Source: Cylindrodendrum hubeiense (lineage: Eukaryota; Ascomycota; Sordariomycetes; Hypocreales; Nectriaceae). Taken from it: a stretch of 64,000 nucleotides of DNA. The DNA is taken from NCBI GenBank assembly GCA_014621425.1, contig JAANBB010000111.1:1-64000 (forward strand), in the 5' to 3' direction. Positions 24,056 through 36,900 of this stretch are shown here, piece by piece. The position numbers and the translations under genes were made by a program. The notes below the pieces were generated by a model. The model did no database searches. It had not been told where the DNA came from and saw nothing but the letters and a program-made list of their open reading frames with translations. How positions within the stretch are numbered: position 1 is the first letter of the stretch; each line of letters begins with the position of its first letter.

Positions 24056-24454
24056 TCAGCACTGCATGTTTCCTGTCCATGTTGAGAGACATTGGAAGCC
24101 AAGGGATTCCTTGTCTTCGCAAACCCCTTGAATCGGTTCACGGACAATTGACTTAATATTACCGAGTACCTGGATCCATGCGAGACGGAACATGTCGATC
24201 TCAACAGACGCCGGGTTCCAGAAATCAACAATAAGAAACTTACTTTGGAGTATTAACGGCTCAATCACACCCCAGAATACCCTTCGGTTTGAGTCAGATC
24301 CCAAAAAAGAAAAAGAAAGGATAGGCATTGACAATCCAAATGCCAGCGCACTACCCTATACCGATATTAGAACAATCACGACAAGACGCCAACAAGTTGG
24401 GATAGTCCTGCACATAAAGTTGTCCGCATTGATCCAAAATAATTCCGAAGGCAT
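24056..24454 (-). pseudogene. Unidentified coding relic with an in-frame stop
   Basis: Read from ATG at 24454, a single minus-strand frame runs 133 codons to a TGA and is interrupted only by TAG at 24358-24356. The product includes MPSELFWINADNFMCRTI, a hydrophobic stretch (WRLVVIVLISV, stop, GSALAFGLSMPILSFSFLG) and a mixed tail (FWGVIEPLILQSKFLIVDFW, then MFRLAWIQVLGNI). Such a pattern suggests a degraded membrane-associated protein. The stop could instead lie in an unrecognised intron. No family is recognised. Confidence 0.3.
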
Positions 24455-24639
24455 TAGAGAACAAACATGTAGTTAATACGTGTCAAATAAATCGTGCAGG
24501 GACAGCCCTATCCCAGTATTACTGGTTGGTGAGACGCATATCCAGTGCTGAGCCACAAGATGACAGGCACTCCCCAACTCGAAGAAGACTCAAGACATGC
24601 CCATGGTGCTCACCACAGAGATAACTCACATAAGATATC

Positions 24640-24658
24640 ATTGCAGTTTAACTGCAAT
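24640..24658. repeat. Perfect 9-bp palindrome with 1-base spacer
   Basis: attgcagtt and aactgcaat are exact reverse complements separated by one T. It lies in AT-rich non-coding DNA. It could be a binding site for a dimeric factor or chance. Confidence 0.7.
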
Positions 24659-26382
24659 TGACGTCTAGTAGTATCTTAATTTATTTTAATTCTATAACCA
24701 CTTCGGTAAAGGCATGGTGTTTACTCTCTCTCGACCTCGACGCACTTTTCACAGTGGAAAGAACAAATGTCGATCAGCTTACTACAGACTTCGCATGAAA
24801 CTGATGAATAAGTACTACAAACACAGGCACATGATTGTCTATCTAGAACAGGAGATGCTCTCATTGTTGGCAATCTCAATCCCACACTTGGTGACAAAAG
24901 AAGGCATTGTCACCTCAACTGCCTCAGGCAAACATGGGACGGGAACGAGCTGACTACATCTCTCTGTTCTGTAACTGGGTTCTATCATATTCATCCCAAG
25001 CCAGAATCCACTCAAATTCCAACTCCTACTCAGGAAATGCCATAACTCGGTCCTGACCCAACTCACCCATTGGAAAAGTGGCCGCCAACGAGTCGGCTCA
25101 AATTTAATTCCGTCCTTCGGGTCTTTCACGTGCAGTGGATAATGCACACCAACATAAACTCAGGCGACATTTATCTTCGATCATCACCTCGAATGGCAAC
25201 ATACACGTAGACTCATAGAAGAAGCCGAGGTAACCCACTATACCCGAACCCGCCAGGGCAATAGGATGCTTCTTAATTCCCCATACCGCTCAAACCGTCC
25301 GCCCCAGAAAACTAACTATAAAGCCAAGCATTGGTTGATCGGTGATGTCAACATTTACCCCCCACTTACGACCGACAGTCTGATCGGCACTTCTAGACCA
25401 TGCCATGCCATCATACCTGTCACCCGACCGCGTGGTCACAAATCTCACGAGACCCATAACCGATGCGTGACAAATTCCTGTTCCATATCACCGGCTCGCT
25501 GTATGAGTCTGCCCCGGAGGCCCAAGCACACCGGTCAGCCCAGACCTGTCGCACGTGGATAAGGTGCCGGATTGCTGTGTCACCGGCACTCTCTGCGCAA
25601 GGACCCGTCTGTCATCCGAAACCGATCATGTCCCATGCTGCTCGGACCAGACTACCAACGACTTCTGAGGCTTACTAGCCAGCTACTACCAAACGCACAG
25701 CCGGTCGATGTCAAACGTTTCTCTGTCATAGGACGGCCTTGTAAACCGGAGGGTTGGGCTTCCAGCCCCCTGCCGCGCCGGGCAGGTTACTATCCGAATG
25801 AGGAGGATACGCATCACTTCGTCGCCACTTGGAACCAGAGAACCGGATGCCTGGGGGTCTCGAGATGGCGGATTTCCATGACCCATGTCCTTCGGAGGTT
25901 CCTACGCCGCGGATTCGCCGTCGTCATCTAATCGTGGCCGCCGTGTTGGGAATACGTATACGCAACACCCCGGCGATAACTGACTAGTCATCGGTCGTAT
26001 ACGAACAATACCCACAGAGATGGTTCCTGCCTCTCAACCCCGCAGCGGCACTCTCCTTTGGGGATGGACTCGAGCGCAGAGTCTGGGCCCGGCGGTCCTT
26101 GGGCATTTGGGGCGGAGGTTGCCAGAAGCCTTGAACAAGATTCGACTGTGCCGTAGACCAGAGTGAACCAGTGGGCCAGGGCCCATCCAGGTAGTTGGAT
26201 ACAGGTCCTTTTTGAGGGTCTTGCACGGGCGATCGTCATATCGCAGCGGGCTGGGGCTGGGGGATTGAAGGGGTGGCGAGCCTTGTCGAATCGACCATGA
26301 CCCCCGCCGATTCCAAAACACACTTCAGCACCGTCGCGGCTGTTCCGCCGAAGCGACCTTGCCTAAGCTGGGGGCACTTCCG

Positions 26383-26418
26383 TAGAGGACCTAGAGGACC
26401 TAGAGGGCCTAGAGGACC
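26383..26418. repeat. 9-base tandem repeat, four copies
   Basis: The unit tagaggacc occurs four times head to tail, the third copy with one A-to-G change. The surrounding DNA is GC-rich and non-coding. Confidence 0.85.
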
Positions 26419-28900
26419 AACACCCCCTCCCGCCCCCGCTGAAGACTTCGAAGCTTGTTCGCCCGGCCGAAGGATTGGCAGGACAGGGGATGGCCCGGTT
26501 TAGACGGATAGATTCCCGCACTGACAGGCGGCGAAAGAGAAGGCCTCAAGGCCGGTCCTTGAAGGGTTTTTGGATGGGCAAGGATTCATGGTCATGGGCA
26601 AGGATGGCCAATGCGGATGCCGACGGGGCCAGGGTGCGACAGGGAACCGGCCGGGGTGGGTTGCACCACAAGCGGACATGAGCATCTTTGACAGGCAGAC
26701 CAGACAGGGAATAGTACAGGGAGCATGACAGGGAGGCAGGACATGTTGCAGGGAAGAAATACGTTATACAGGGAGGCGAGCCAGGGAGATAGACCAGGTA
26801 TGGGAGGCGGTGTCGGTGACTCCATGGACGATGAGAAGCGGAATCAGATTCATCAGAAAGTCGGGGCAGGCGGTCAAATAATCCGTCCAGTCAACGGCGA
26901 CGGGATCTCGCACCCGAGGCCCAGCAAGGGTCTCCCCCTTGAGGGTGGCATCGAATGTCCCGACGCCACGGTAAAGAGCCCCTAGTCTCAAAAGTCGTGC
27001 CGCCGACCAACAACTCCATTTCCCCCAAACGGCCGGAATCAAAAGAAAGGTGAGGAGCGAAAGAGGCGGTCGCTTGCGAGAAGGTGAAGGGACGATACGG
27101 GTAATGGGGGAGAAGAGGGGACAAAGCAAGCAATTCTTTCGTACAAATCCCGGCACGGCGCATGGCATCATGGCATCGCGTGCGACGCTGAGGGCGTGAG
27201 TAACGCTCTTCAGCCCCATCCAACGCTCAAACCAGCCAAACCTAACGGCTGCGGCTGGCTTGCATCCGAGCCGCTGCTACTCCGTCCGCGCCATATCCGT
27301 ACTCCGAACGAACCTGGAAAGGGCATGCAAAACGTGGATCTTGCTAGCGTCGGCTCTCTCCAGACGACACGGTCCAAGCACACACAGGCCACTCCGCAAG
27401 CAATGACGAAGCGTAACGTACTATGTACTAAGTTACGTAGTACGTAGCCTTGCCTTACGTTGGGCCATGTGCACAAATCGCGACGACGCAATCGCCGGTT
27501 CAGCCATTACCCGCCATCTTTGATACTGCCTGAATGCGGCAATTCCAGCCTGGAGGTCCGCTCTGCTCTCAACGGCCCCTCCGGGATCAGTACCGGAGGC
27601 CAGCTGAAAACCTCCCGAAAGCGTAACAGACTGCGTAGCTGGGGGCCGATTCCGTGTGCGACGGAACGGGGGTGCGTGCGCAAGTTCGCTGTGACGGGGA
27701 TGCGAGGTGATGTGATGTGTGTGATGGGTGACGAGGCGTGCTTTTACGAGTCGGCTTCTTTTCCCACGAGGGCGTGTGCTTTGGCCGCCTTGCCCAGTGC
27801 CTTGCCCAGTGCATCGCATCGCATCGCATCACGTCGCAACAGAGTTTGCTGCAGCAGTGCGATTGGCGATTGGCGCCGCAGAAGGGCGACTCTGCAACCC
27901 AACTCGGTCTTCAACCAACCCGGTCTTGAACTCGTAGACGCGGCTTGTGGCTTGCGTCTCTTTCTGCGCCGCGCTGCGTCCCGCGCGGAGGACTGTCTCA
28001 GTTGGTGATGGGACGGCACCTTGGGCATCAGACACGTGCGTCATCAACCGAGCCGGGAACGTCAGGCACTGACGAGAAATCCCGATCGTCGGCCAGAATC
28101 GCAGGCGGTTCGCTCATGTATGTCTGTACGTGCATGCCTGGCCGGGTGACGACACTATTGGTACGACGTTGATGAGGGACGTTGTCGATTGCGGGGATGT
28201 TCCATGGGCTGCGTGGGAGGGTTTCCCCCGGCGAGCGATTCATGAGCTGCGATAGATAGGGATGAGATCATGACAATCGAGCGATAGCGTTGACGCTCAT
28301 CCGCTGTGGAGTATTAGCACCGGTTCTATAGGGCCATGATCTCCATCGCCGTCCCTCTTACCACCATCTGAGAGCCTCCATCGCCAGCCTGCCATGGCCG
28401 GTCCTCACCAGCGAGTCCTCGATATGTCTCTCGGTGCAAATTCTCCCCCTCGGTCGGTCAGATCATATGCTTTCCGAACACTCACCGGCATGGAGCACAC
28501 GACGCCGCTTCCAGCCATACGTAGTAAACCCCTGCGTCTCGCTTCTTCAATTTAATGCAGGAACCCGACTGTCGCACGCAGCCACCAACCCTCATGCGCA
28601 CGCGTACCATCCCACACCACACCCACACACACCGCAGCCTGCCCTCTCCACACATGAAGACTGACAGGACATGCTATTCGCACATGTACATGCAACCTCG
28701 TAAGCCTACAGGACGCAGATGTGCAACGCTGATCAATGGAGCCAATGCACACACGACAGCTGCGCCGATACGCAGCCCTCCATTCCGATAGAGGCGCAAA
28801 TCCCTCCCTTCGATCGACCCTGTTGACGCGATTGACGCGAGCCCATGACACTTCTCCCGGGCCAATCTGCGATGGAAAACGTGCATGTAAGTCCAGGCCG

Positions 28901-28968
28901 GTGCGTGCCTGTGCGTGCCTGTGTGTGCCTGTGTGCGCCTGTGTGCGCCTGTGTGCGCCTGTGTGCCT
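28901..28968. repeat. 10-base tandem repeat, nearly seven copies
   Basis: Six full decamers of the form gtg(c/t)g(t/c)gcct plus a partial seventh copy. Copies 1-2 are identical, copy 3 differs by one base, and copies 4-6 are identical, so the array shows stepwise divergence. On the minus strand it reads as an open His/Thr/Arg repeat in all frames, a by-product of the repeat. No function is evident. Confidence 0.92.
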
Positions 28969-31900
28969 CGGAGCTTTGCTTGTATTGAGCCCAAAAGTGT
29001 CTGTGTGGTATCCCACGGACGTCCATCCTGCACGACCGTTGAATAGAGCGGAGTCCTCCGAGGTAGTCTGTTCCGTGGTCTGTCCACCGTGCCTCCAGAC
29101 TTAATTCCATCTTTGCTTTGCCCCTCCACGTGGGGATCAACGGTCGCCGTCAACGACATGGATACCATGCCTAAATTTAAGGGATGGTAGCCTGCCAGGG
29201 ACCGGCGCTCGAGCTATTCGGGCCTGCTCCAAACGTTGCCAGTGAGAAAGTGCAGTTGGTTCTTTGGTAGGCATGATGGAGAGTGTGCCTAATTCATGCG
29301 TGTGGGAGGTCGATCATTGCACATCGCCCTCATTCCATCCAGCATCCCCAGACTGATGGATAAGGACGGATTCAATCCAGTTTCTCGGGCATGCACTGCC
29401 CAGGATGCCTCGGGGTGTGTGTGTCTTTCCTGAAATGCAATTCCGAATCCCAGTCCCCGTCCGCATCCATCCTTTCAGCGGGGGATTTGCGGTGCTTCAT
29501 GCTGCTGCTTGTTGCTTTTGCTTGTCCGGGGAGGCCATCCACATCACGCGATACTTCTCGGGTCGCAAAGGATCCCTTCTCTTGTCGTTATCGTGTGTGG
29601 GCACATCCCTATTCGCAATCGCCTGACGCCATATGGTGCGAGCGGCCCCTCACTCCCCAGTGGCAGTGTCGCTATCGGGTTCGCAGAGTGAATAGCCGGT
29701 CCGAGCACTGTCGCGTGGGTGTGAACGTGGGGGAAATACCAATAGCCTTCTTCCCGCGGTGTCTCCTGGAGCCGGGATATTGCCTGTGTGATGCCTGGTA
29801 TGTCGGGGCACGAGGTGGTCTGTGACCCTCGGTGGAGGCTCTAGGGTAGCTTGTAAGCTTTTCTTAATCGACACCTCCCTCAAGCACTGACCGTAATCAA
29901 GAGTCGATAGTAATACAGCTCTGACCTACTTGTAGACCCGCCCGTCTGACATCGCTGTCTCCGAAAGTCTAAACCCAACGTTTGGACTCTTTTGCACGTG
30001 CGCGCCGCAGTCATCGATGCAGGGCTCTCGAGGCTTCTTCGCCATCCACCTGGTAACCATTAGCTCACTGCGACTTTCTAGAACTGCAGCATACCCAGGC
30101 AAAGAAAGATTACCGAACGCGCATCAATTCCACTTACCAAGTGTCCGGGCCAGATGGACACCAACCGATTAACCCCCGAGCATTCAAAACCCTTATTGAA
30201 TGACAGGCCGGACCCTCCGTGACATCGCGCCGACGGTCTGCCGGGGCAGGGCTCCGCTTCCGGAAGGGGTCGCCGGTAAGGGGTCCTGAACATCGGGTGT
30301 TGAAGTCAGTACTTACTAGTCAAGCATCTTCAAGTCATGTAAGAGCCGTTGGGTCAGATACGTTGAGTCAAACAAGAGGGGAGTAGGTTGACTACCCAAA
30401 TAAACGTAGTCGTCTATAGACAGCTAGGCCTCACCTAAGCCAACAACAAGTTAGCCGTTGTTGGCTCTGGTTGTAGTTGCAACGCCACGAGGCCGGCTGT
30501 TCCGCCAAGTAAAACTCCCCAGACGCAACGCTCGGCGCAAGCCCATGCGCGAGTTCCCGAGGCAGTCGAGCACAAACTCCGCACACGCACGTCTGGCAGC
30601 ATGAGGCAGAGAAACATTGTCTCAAGCCCACATGTGCATCGCATCACTTAACACCCAGAGCCCACCTTCAGCATCCCAACGCACGCGTGGCATCTTTAGA
30701 ATGGTCCAGCAGATTAAACCAAAAAATGCATCCTCATCCTGAAGAGGAAATCCCATCTCTCCGTTCGGATGCTCAACGGCTACCGGCACTCGTAGAATAT
30801 CATGTCGCAAGTCCCAACCCGATGTCGGCGCGCTCTTGGCGCGAAATACCACCTCCGTGGCTGACGCTCGACGCCAGTACACGCGGGCGTTCTCGTTTTG
30901 AGCTGATTCAACATGAAACTTGAGTAATAGTTTTGATCAGGGCAGGGCTAGAACGAAGTCCTGGAAACTCCAAAAGAAAACCCTCTGGGGTCAAGAAGCG
31001 TTATTAATTGACTCGTACGAGGAGGCGTCGTTGGTCGAGCGCACTCGAGCCATTCTAAACCAAGACGCCAGGGATGCCTCGTGTTCGCAGCTTATGAGCG
31101 CGCCATTATCGGCAAATCGACCGGCTCTGACCTAATCGCGGGTTTAGTACTAACTGTAGCCTAAAGTTTCCCTTCGGCGATGGCAACGCCGTCGCATATT
31201 CTGTCTGGAGAAGGGGGACACTATCATCGGCAGATCGATTGTGAACTAAACAGACTACAGTGGCCGAGGCTCTACACCATCCCGCTTTCGCCATCGAGAT
31301 CGACGGCGCCCGCTTTCGCCATCAAGGAATAAGAGCACGCGGCGCGTCTCATGTGCTTCAGGGCGTTGCGCAATCCCGATGCCTTCCCATCTCTCCTATT
31401 AGGTCGCCATCTATTATTCGTTGCTTGTGTTTGGTGCCGTCGGCGGAACCGTGGCAGCAAGCGCGGCGGTGGCGGCGCAGCGATCCAATCTAGATCCAAC
31501 CTGCGGGGCCGCCAGGTCTGGCCTCTCACCACGCAGTGCCAATGCAGGTGCAATACGAATTGTCCATTGAGAATGTGCATCACATCTTTGCACTGCGGAT
31601 GGCTGGTTAGTTAATCCCGTGGTCCCCGTGGGGGGTTATCTGGTGACGAGATGGTGTGCTGTGCAGTGGCGGCTTTCTATCACTTCTCAGTTGATTAAGT
31701 CCGATCCGCAACCGGTCGACCTTCTCTAGACTGGCAGGGTGATTGATGCCGAGACAGGCTAGGTCGCTTGGCCAACTCTTGGGTGCCGTTTTTGCGCTAG
31801 GACAGGGAGGTTTATCCCGCAATCAGCATCGCTCCATCGACTTGGCTCGGCTTTGGTTAGGAGTACGGTGTCGCTGCCGACATTGAGGCCCGCCCGCATT

Positions 31901-33220
31901 GCACTGCCGGAGCGCTGAAGAAAGCTGGCAGCCTAGGGACCCGAGCTGCTGGTTGCTGGGCTCGAGCAGTGGATCGTTTTGTCCGGTAGTACCGAGACCG
32001 AGGGAGAGGAGAGGAGAGGATGCAGAAACTGCCGGTGCCGGTGCAGATAGGTCCCGTGAGGTGTGCCGCGGCGGCAATTGTAATTTGGGCAGTGAGTGGG
32101 AAAGCTGGTGTCCATGGGCAATTGGCCTTCTGGACCTCATGACAATGCCGTCTTTGTGGATAGAGATGATGACCTGGGAGCCCTCAGACCACCATCCGGC
32201 CCATCCGCACCTGCCATTGAGGACAGGCGCGTATTACCTTGGATTACTCAGAGCCCAGCCTGGCTTGAACAGCAGCCACACTCGCTCACTGGGACCTATG
32301 AGGCTGTGAGGCCAGGCGCCACGGCTCTGGTCAAATCACGCTTCTAGCGAGGGGGCCGCCCTGGCGCCCGTTGTCGTCACCTACCGCTGAATAAGGATGC
32401 CCGTAAAGATACTGAAAAAGGAAAACCGGGCTCGCGCCTCGTCGGGGGCTGTGGAGCGAACCCATCGACATTCAAGCGCCACGCGCGCCGCCTCCAAGTT
32501 TCAGGTACCGTCGCCGACACCCTCCAATTGGGGCCGTTCCCGTTCCCTAGACCGACGAGCCGACTCTTCGTGGCGCGCACTACGGCTTTGCCCAAGGCAA
32601 CCCGCGGCCATCGTCGCTGGCGGAAGAGCTGCCCAACATTCCCGACTTCTGTAGCGTCGGCCAAGCCTGTTGGCTAACGAAGTTCCATCACACCCTCTCC
32701 ATCTGATCCCAGGAGCTGGGTCCCTCAGCACAGGCTGCTGCCATTCATAGTACCACGCAGTAGGTAGATTTTTCCGTCCAGATCTGCTTGCACAGACCTT
32801 GGGTGAGATCTCGTTCCCGGCGCCCTGGTCCCCGTTCTTGTGCATTGGGGCAGCTGATGAACCGTTAAATCAGAGCATGGCGTCGAGTCTCGACTTTTTC
32901 CTACACACTACACCTCGGAACCGTTCGGGCTCGGGCTTAGGAACTCCAGAGTTCTTCCCACGTGATGCTGTGCAACGTTTCGGGGAATAAACCCAAAACG
33001 TGCTCTGGTGAGACAAACTCACCATCCGAGAAGGCGCACGACAGACAACCCTCAGTGGCCATCCCCCACCCATTCGCTGACCTAGTTTCCTCATCTAGCC
33101 CAAATGACGTACCCGTCGCGGACGCGGCCACACTTGCTTTTTGTTGTCTCTTCATCGGAGTCGGCCTCGGGTGGGGGGCAATCCCGAATCACACCCCTAG
33201 CAAGCGGGGCGCGGTTCCCA
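28969..33220. other. Gene-free stretch, part 2
   Basis: Both strands carry only short or low-complexity frames. No splice chain, domain, tRNA or transposon end was recognised. Confidence 0.55.
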
Positions 33221-33284
33221 TCCCGCTTCGCAACTGAAGCGGGACGGCGCGGTGGCTCCCATCCCGTGTTGTGAAGCGGGATGG
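33221..33284. repeat. Two adjacent related hairpins
   Basis: The first hairpin pairs tcccgcttc (33221-33229) with gaagcggga (33236-33244) around a 6-base loop, a perfect 9-bp stem. About 15 bases on, the second pairs ccatcccg with cgggatgg (about 33259-33284). Both share the motifs cccatcccg and gaagcggga, suggesting a local duplication with later change in one arm. Confidence 0.7.
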
Positions 33285-36200
33285 CGTGGACTAAACTCGA
33301 CCTTTTTTCGGTTCTTTCTCTCTGAATCAGCTCAATCGTTGCCAAGTAGCCTTTGCACCTGGCCGATGGATAAGATCGGCACTAAATGCGCAATACGTAA
33401 CGCGGGCCGGCAAGTTCATGATATGGTTCGGCGTTAGAGGGCTTGAGCTCCTGGAAGGCCGCGGGTTGCCAACCACCTGTTGGTAGATACAGCAAGCCAC
33501 CTCGGTGTAGCAAACTCTATTGTGATTCAAGCCATGGGCCCTTGGCCAGGTCGGATCGTAATCTTGACGTACAGGCCTGGAGGCTAGACGAGGATCGATT
33601 TGATTCCAACAGCTGCGACTGTGATCGACAAGTGGCCGATCCGCAAGCCCGAGAAATCCATGTCCGTATGTTGCATTTCCGGGGCCGCAGTGCAAGCGAC
33701 CAGCATAACCCGTTGGCCCTTGCGAGCGGCCCTTTGAGCGGCCCTGGGGTCGTGTAGCGCAAAACGCGATAATGAAAATGGGAACCTTGACGGATTGCAC
33801 CCCCAAAACCTGCCCACCGAGCTACGAGTTCTCCCCTGTCATTCCCCGTATGCGCTCTTCACTGCGTAGTGCATCATGGTGGTACGTACTAACTACGTGG
33901 TAGAGGAAAACCTGGTAGTCAGTCATCACAGACCTCTTCCCCATCCACCCCCATGCCTTTTTTCCAGCTCCCACCCAGGGCACTGTGCCCCGTCCCAGGC
34001 GTATGGGCCTCATGAAAGCCACCGTCGATAGCCTGAACAGCGGCAAGACCAACGACGCCGGCAGTGTTGAAAAGTCTTCAATAGACTTTTGCGATGCGTT
34101 TCCCCCTCTCCTCCACATCAACCTAGGGCGATTTTAGTTCCAAGTGGGGTATATCCGCAATGATGAGCGTCTGGGATTCGTTGAGATCCCGGTAGGTCTT
34201 CAAGACATCATCAAACACTCACAAATGATTCTTGGGAATCACCCTGTGTTTATCCTAGGCTGGAAGGCCAGCGCTATGGCTTGACCTAGGCCACCGGATC
34301 CTCTCCCCTTAGAGCACCGGCGACGGGACGGCGCGCGCTGAACCACCCACCCGCCGAGAGGTTCAGGTTCTTCTGTAGGTGACCAGTCGTCTGGGGCGGG
34401 GGTTGATACCAGGAAGATCCCTGTGAGTGGCTTTACTCTGAAGCAAACACCATTGCCATACCCATTGTCCCCTCCATTCATGAGTGTTTGCCTGAGTGAG
34501 TAGCAAACAACCCGAAGGCATCAACGAGATACGCTCGAAGACCCAGGAGCCAGAGTTGGAAATAACGTGATCTCGGCCACCTGCAAGGAGAAATGCCGAG
34601 GACTGAGCGTCCGACATGGGCCCGGACTCGACTAGTCAATCAATCTACCGGAACTTTCTCATGTGGTGTTGCTTAGCCTCTTCCCATCTAGGGGAGAGAC
34701 ACGCAGTGGGGAGCCAGTGGGCGCTCTGAAAGGCTTTGTCTTTGCATATGATGGCATTAATGTTTGGTGTGCGTCCTGCGGTCGGTGCGGCGTCATGGCC
34801 GCACCGCACAGAGCGCACAGAGCGGGGATAGTGGTCAAGGCGTTGGTGCGGGCCAAGCTTGCACCCAGAAGCTCATCAAGAGACGAGATATCCTCGGATG
34901 CTCAAAGAAATCACCAGACGGGAAGAGATGGTGCCATTGAGGACAAAGTTTCAGGGGTTTGATAGCGTGAGCCACCACCAAACATGTTTGTATGCTAATA
35001 GTCTAAGAGAGCCGGTGCAACGTTTATCGGAAGGATGACAACGTATGTTGACGACGATCAGCGTTGCGTGACAGTGCTGATGTTCCCTCCGCAATACAAC
35101 ATGGTAGTGTAGTTCTCGCTCTGTCGAGAGATATTAGCCCTGAAGCTTGGGCTCCCAGTACCAGGGTAGAGGTAAACGCCTCCTACAAGGGTAAGAAAAT
35201 ATTGTATCCTAAATGGGGTTCATTATGCTTGCCTGCATCTAATTCTCCATGACTCCGGAGAGTGGGGTTATAATCTATCAAGTTGCTTGCCATTGAACTA
35301 ACCACGGGGCAGCGGGCGGCATTTGAAGCATGCATGACTAGGCTGTTGTATCAGTATGTTTGCTACCAAAGGTGATATTGGAACAGTGACCGCCCACCAT
35401 GCTTGCTTTTCCCACAGACTAGTGAATCCTTCACGGAGAGTAAGATGGTAGCGTTGAAGCTGGAGGAACTCACCCGGGCAGCTTTGCCTGAGAACGCAGT
35501 TGAAGGCCAAGGCGAATTGCAAAGTTGAGACATGGAGGATAGGAAGACCCGCCAAGAAGTCATCATTGAGGTCTGAGCCGAGACTCCCGGTAATGTGGAC
35601 GGGGCCACAACACCCCAGTCAAATTTGGCTTGGGTGAATAGAGCTTCGCCATTTGCATGCAGAAAAGATTTCATAAATGCCAGCAATGGTAAATGAAATT
35701 ATCTCTTATAAGTAATAGAAATAACCTACTCGTATATTTACTGATCAAGACTACGATGATAATTATTTAACTTATATTTAATTTCTTTAGATTTATTCAT
35801 TACTCGTATGCCTCATCTGGCACTTGATGCGTAGAATATTATGCTTGATGCCCTGGTATTGCGAATTGGAGGCCAGGGTTATGGCATTCCCCACCTTTAC
35901 CAAAGGCGACAGGAGCATCCCAAGATAACAGGTCGCCAGTGTGCCGCAAGGTGCATATGCCATCTGCAAGCCTTGGAGTGTGCAGGTGGAGAAGATAGTT
36001 ACATCCGTGCTTGGCTGCTACTCGGTTCTCGAGGAGTGCAAGGAGAGGGTAAACTTGAACCAAATAATGTCTCGACTGGTTTGACCATGCAAAGGTGTTT
36101 TGAGGATAACTCCTCGCGAAAATCACGGTGTATGGTAGCATGATCGGGGCGAAGGGCTGGGTGCCGATGACTTCGGCTAACCTAGCTGTCAAAAATGGGA

Positions 36201-36900
36201 AAGCTTTGACTGTTCGGTGATCCGAACTTTCGTATATCACCAGCCATCTCAGTCGAGTCCGCTTTCCCAGCGGTGAGACTTTGTTCACCTCCTCGTCGGG
36301 TCGGAGCGAGCATAAGGGATACCAGGGTCCTTCGCGGCATAGGGAAGATGGTATAGCGAAGGATGAGCCGCGGCCGGATTTCTTACACGAGGAGCCAGGG
36401 TAAGCTCCTTGAGGCAAGGGTTGTGCCAGGGATACGGGCGCGGCCCCTTGTCCGTGGGATGTGGTCCCTGGAGAGGAGTGGGACGGAGCCATCACTTCAG
36501 GTCACTAATCCTTAGTGTACCATTGAGGGGGAAGACTTGGGCAGGGCCTAAGGCTGATGGATTGCTCCCGTTCCGGGGCTTGCGAAAGCACGCGAAAAAG
36601 CAAAGAAACCCGACGGGAAAGCCACCGTGGGCGATGGGGCGATGGGGGCCGGCGACGGAGGGTTCAGGGTCCCCTGGAGGTTGAAGGGCAGGTGACTTGA
36701 GCCTTGCTGCAACGGCGGAGGGAACTTTGCGGCTGGAGACTTGTTCCCATGTCGAGTGATGTGATGTGATGTGGGTGACAACGAGAACGGAGCTGTGAGC
36801 CTGTGAGAGGACGTCTGGAGGTACCTTCCTGACCAACGGTAGCAGCGTTCGGATACAGCACCTGGGCAGTTGCGTGCGATCCGCTGGAAGGAGCCAACCA
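33285..36900. other. Gene-free stretch, part 3
   Basis: No confident gene. A short AT-rich patch lies at 35690-35830. The only notable frame is the 218-codon minus-strand frame at 35839-36495, listed separately. Confidence 0.5.
35839..36495 (-). CDS. Orphan open frame, 218 aa, unrecognised
   Basis: This is one of the longer frames in the 18-kb gap and starts at an ATG. The N-terminal 60 residues are Ser/Pro/Gly-rich. The middle is more protein-like (RTRLRWLVIYESSDHRTVKA, then FLTARLAEVIGTQPFAPIML). A His-containing C-terminal part follows. No domain, signal peptide or intron structure was recognised, and no neighbour supports it. The stop is followed by an AT-rich patch, which could be a 3' flank. 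It may be a chance frame in GC-rich DNA. Confidence 0.2.
   Translation of the reverse strand: MMAPSHSSPGTTSHGQGAAPVSLAQPLPQGAYPGSSCKKSGRGSSFAIPSSLCREGPWYPLCSLRPDEEVNKVSPLGKRTRLRWLVIYESSDHRTVKAFPFLTARLAEVIGTQPFAPIMLPYTVIFARSYPQNTFAWSNQSRHYLVQVYPLLALLENRVAAKHGCNYLLHLHTPRLADGICTLRHTGDLLSWDAPVAFGKGGECHNPGLQFAIPGHQA

Larger units (their letters stand above)
23043..28900. other. Gene-free stretch, part 1 of an 18-kb gap
   Basis: The first few hundred bases hold the promoter of the ARMH3-like gene. Beyond that only short broken frames occur. The 24.2-25.1 kb part is AT-rich and contains the relic at 24056-24454 and the palindrome at 24640-24658. A 9-base tandem repeat lies at 26383-26418. An imperfect hairpin with arms acgtacta and tagtacgt lies at about 27416-27448. 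Long frames near 27.5-28.0 kb are low in protein-like features. Confidence 0.55.

Noticed and set aside
27460..28008. 182-codon plus-strand frame
   Set aside because: Composition is Arg/Ser/Cys-rich and noisy, with competing frames of similar length on both strands. No domain or splice structure.
28901..28968. Decamer array as telomeric or CRISPR-like DNA
   Set aside because: The unit is not TTAGGG, there are no spacers, and it lies far from any sequence end.
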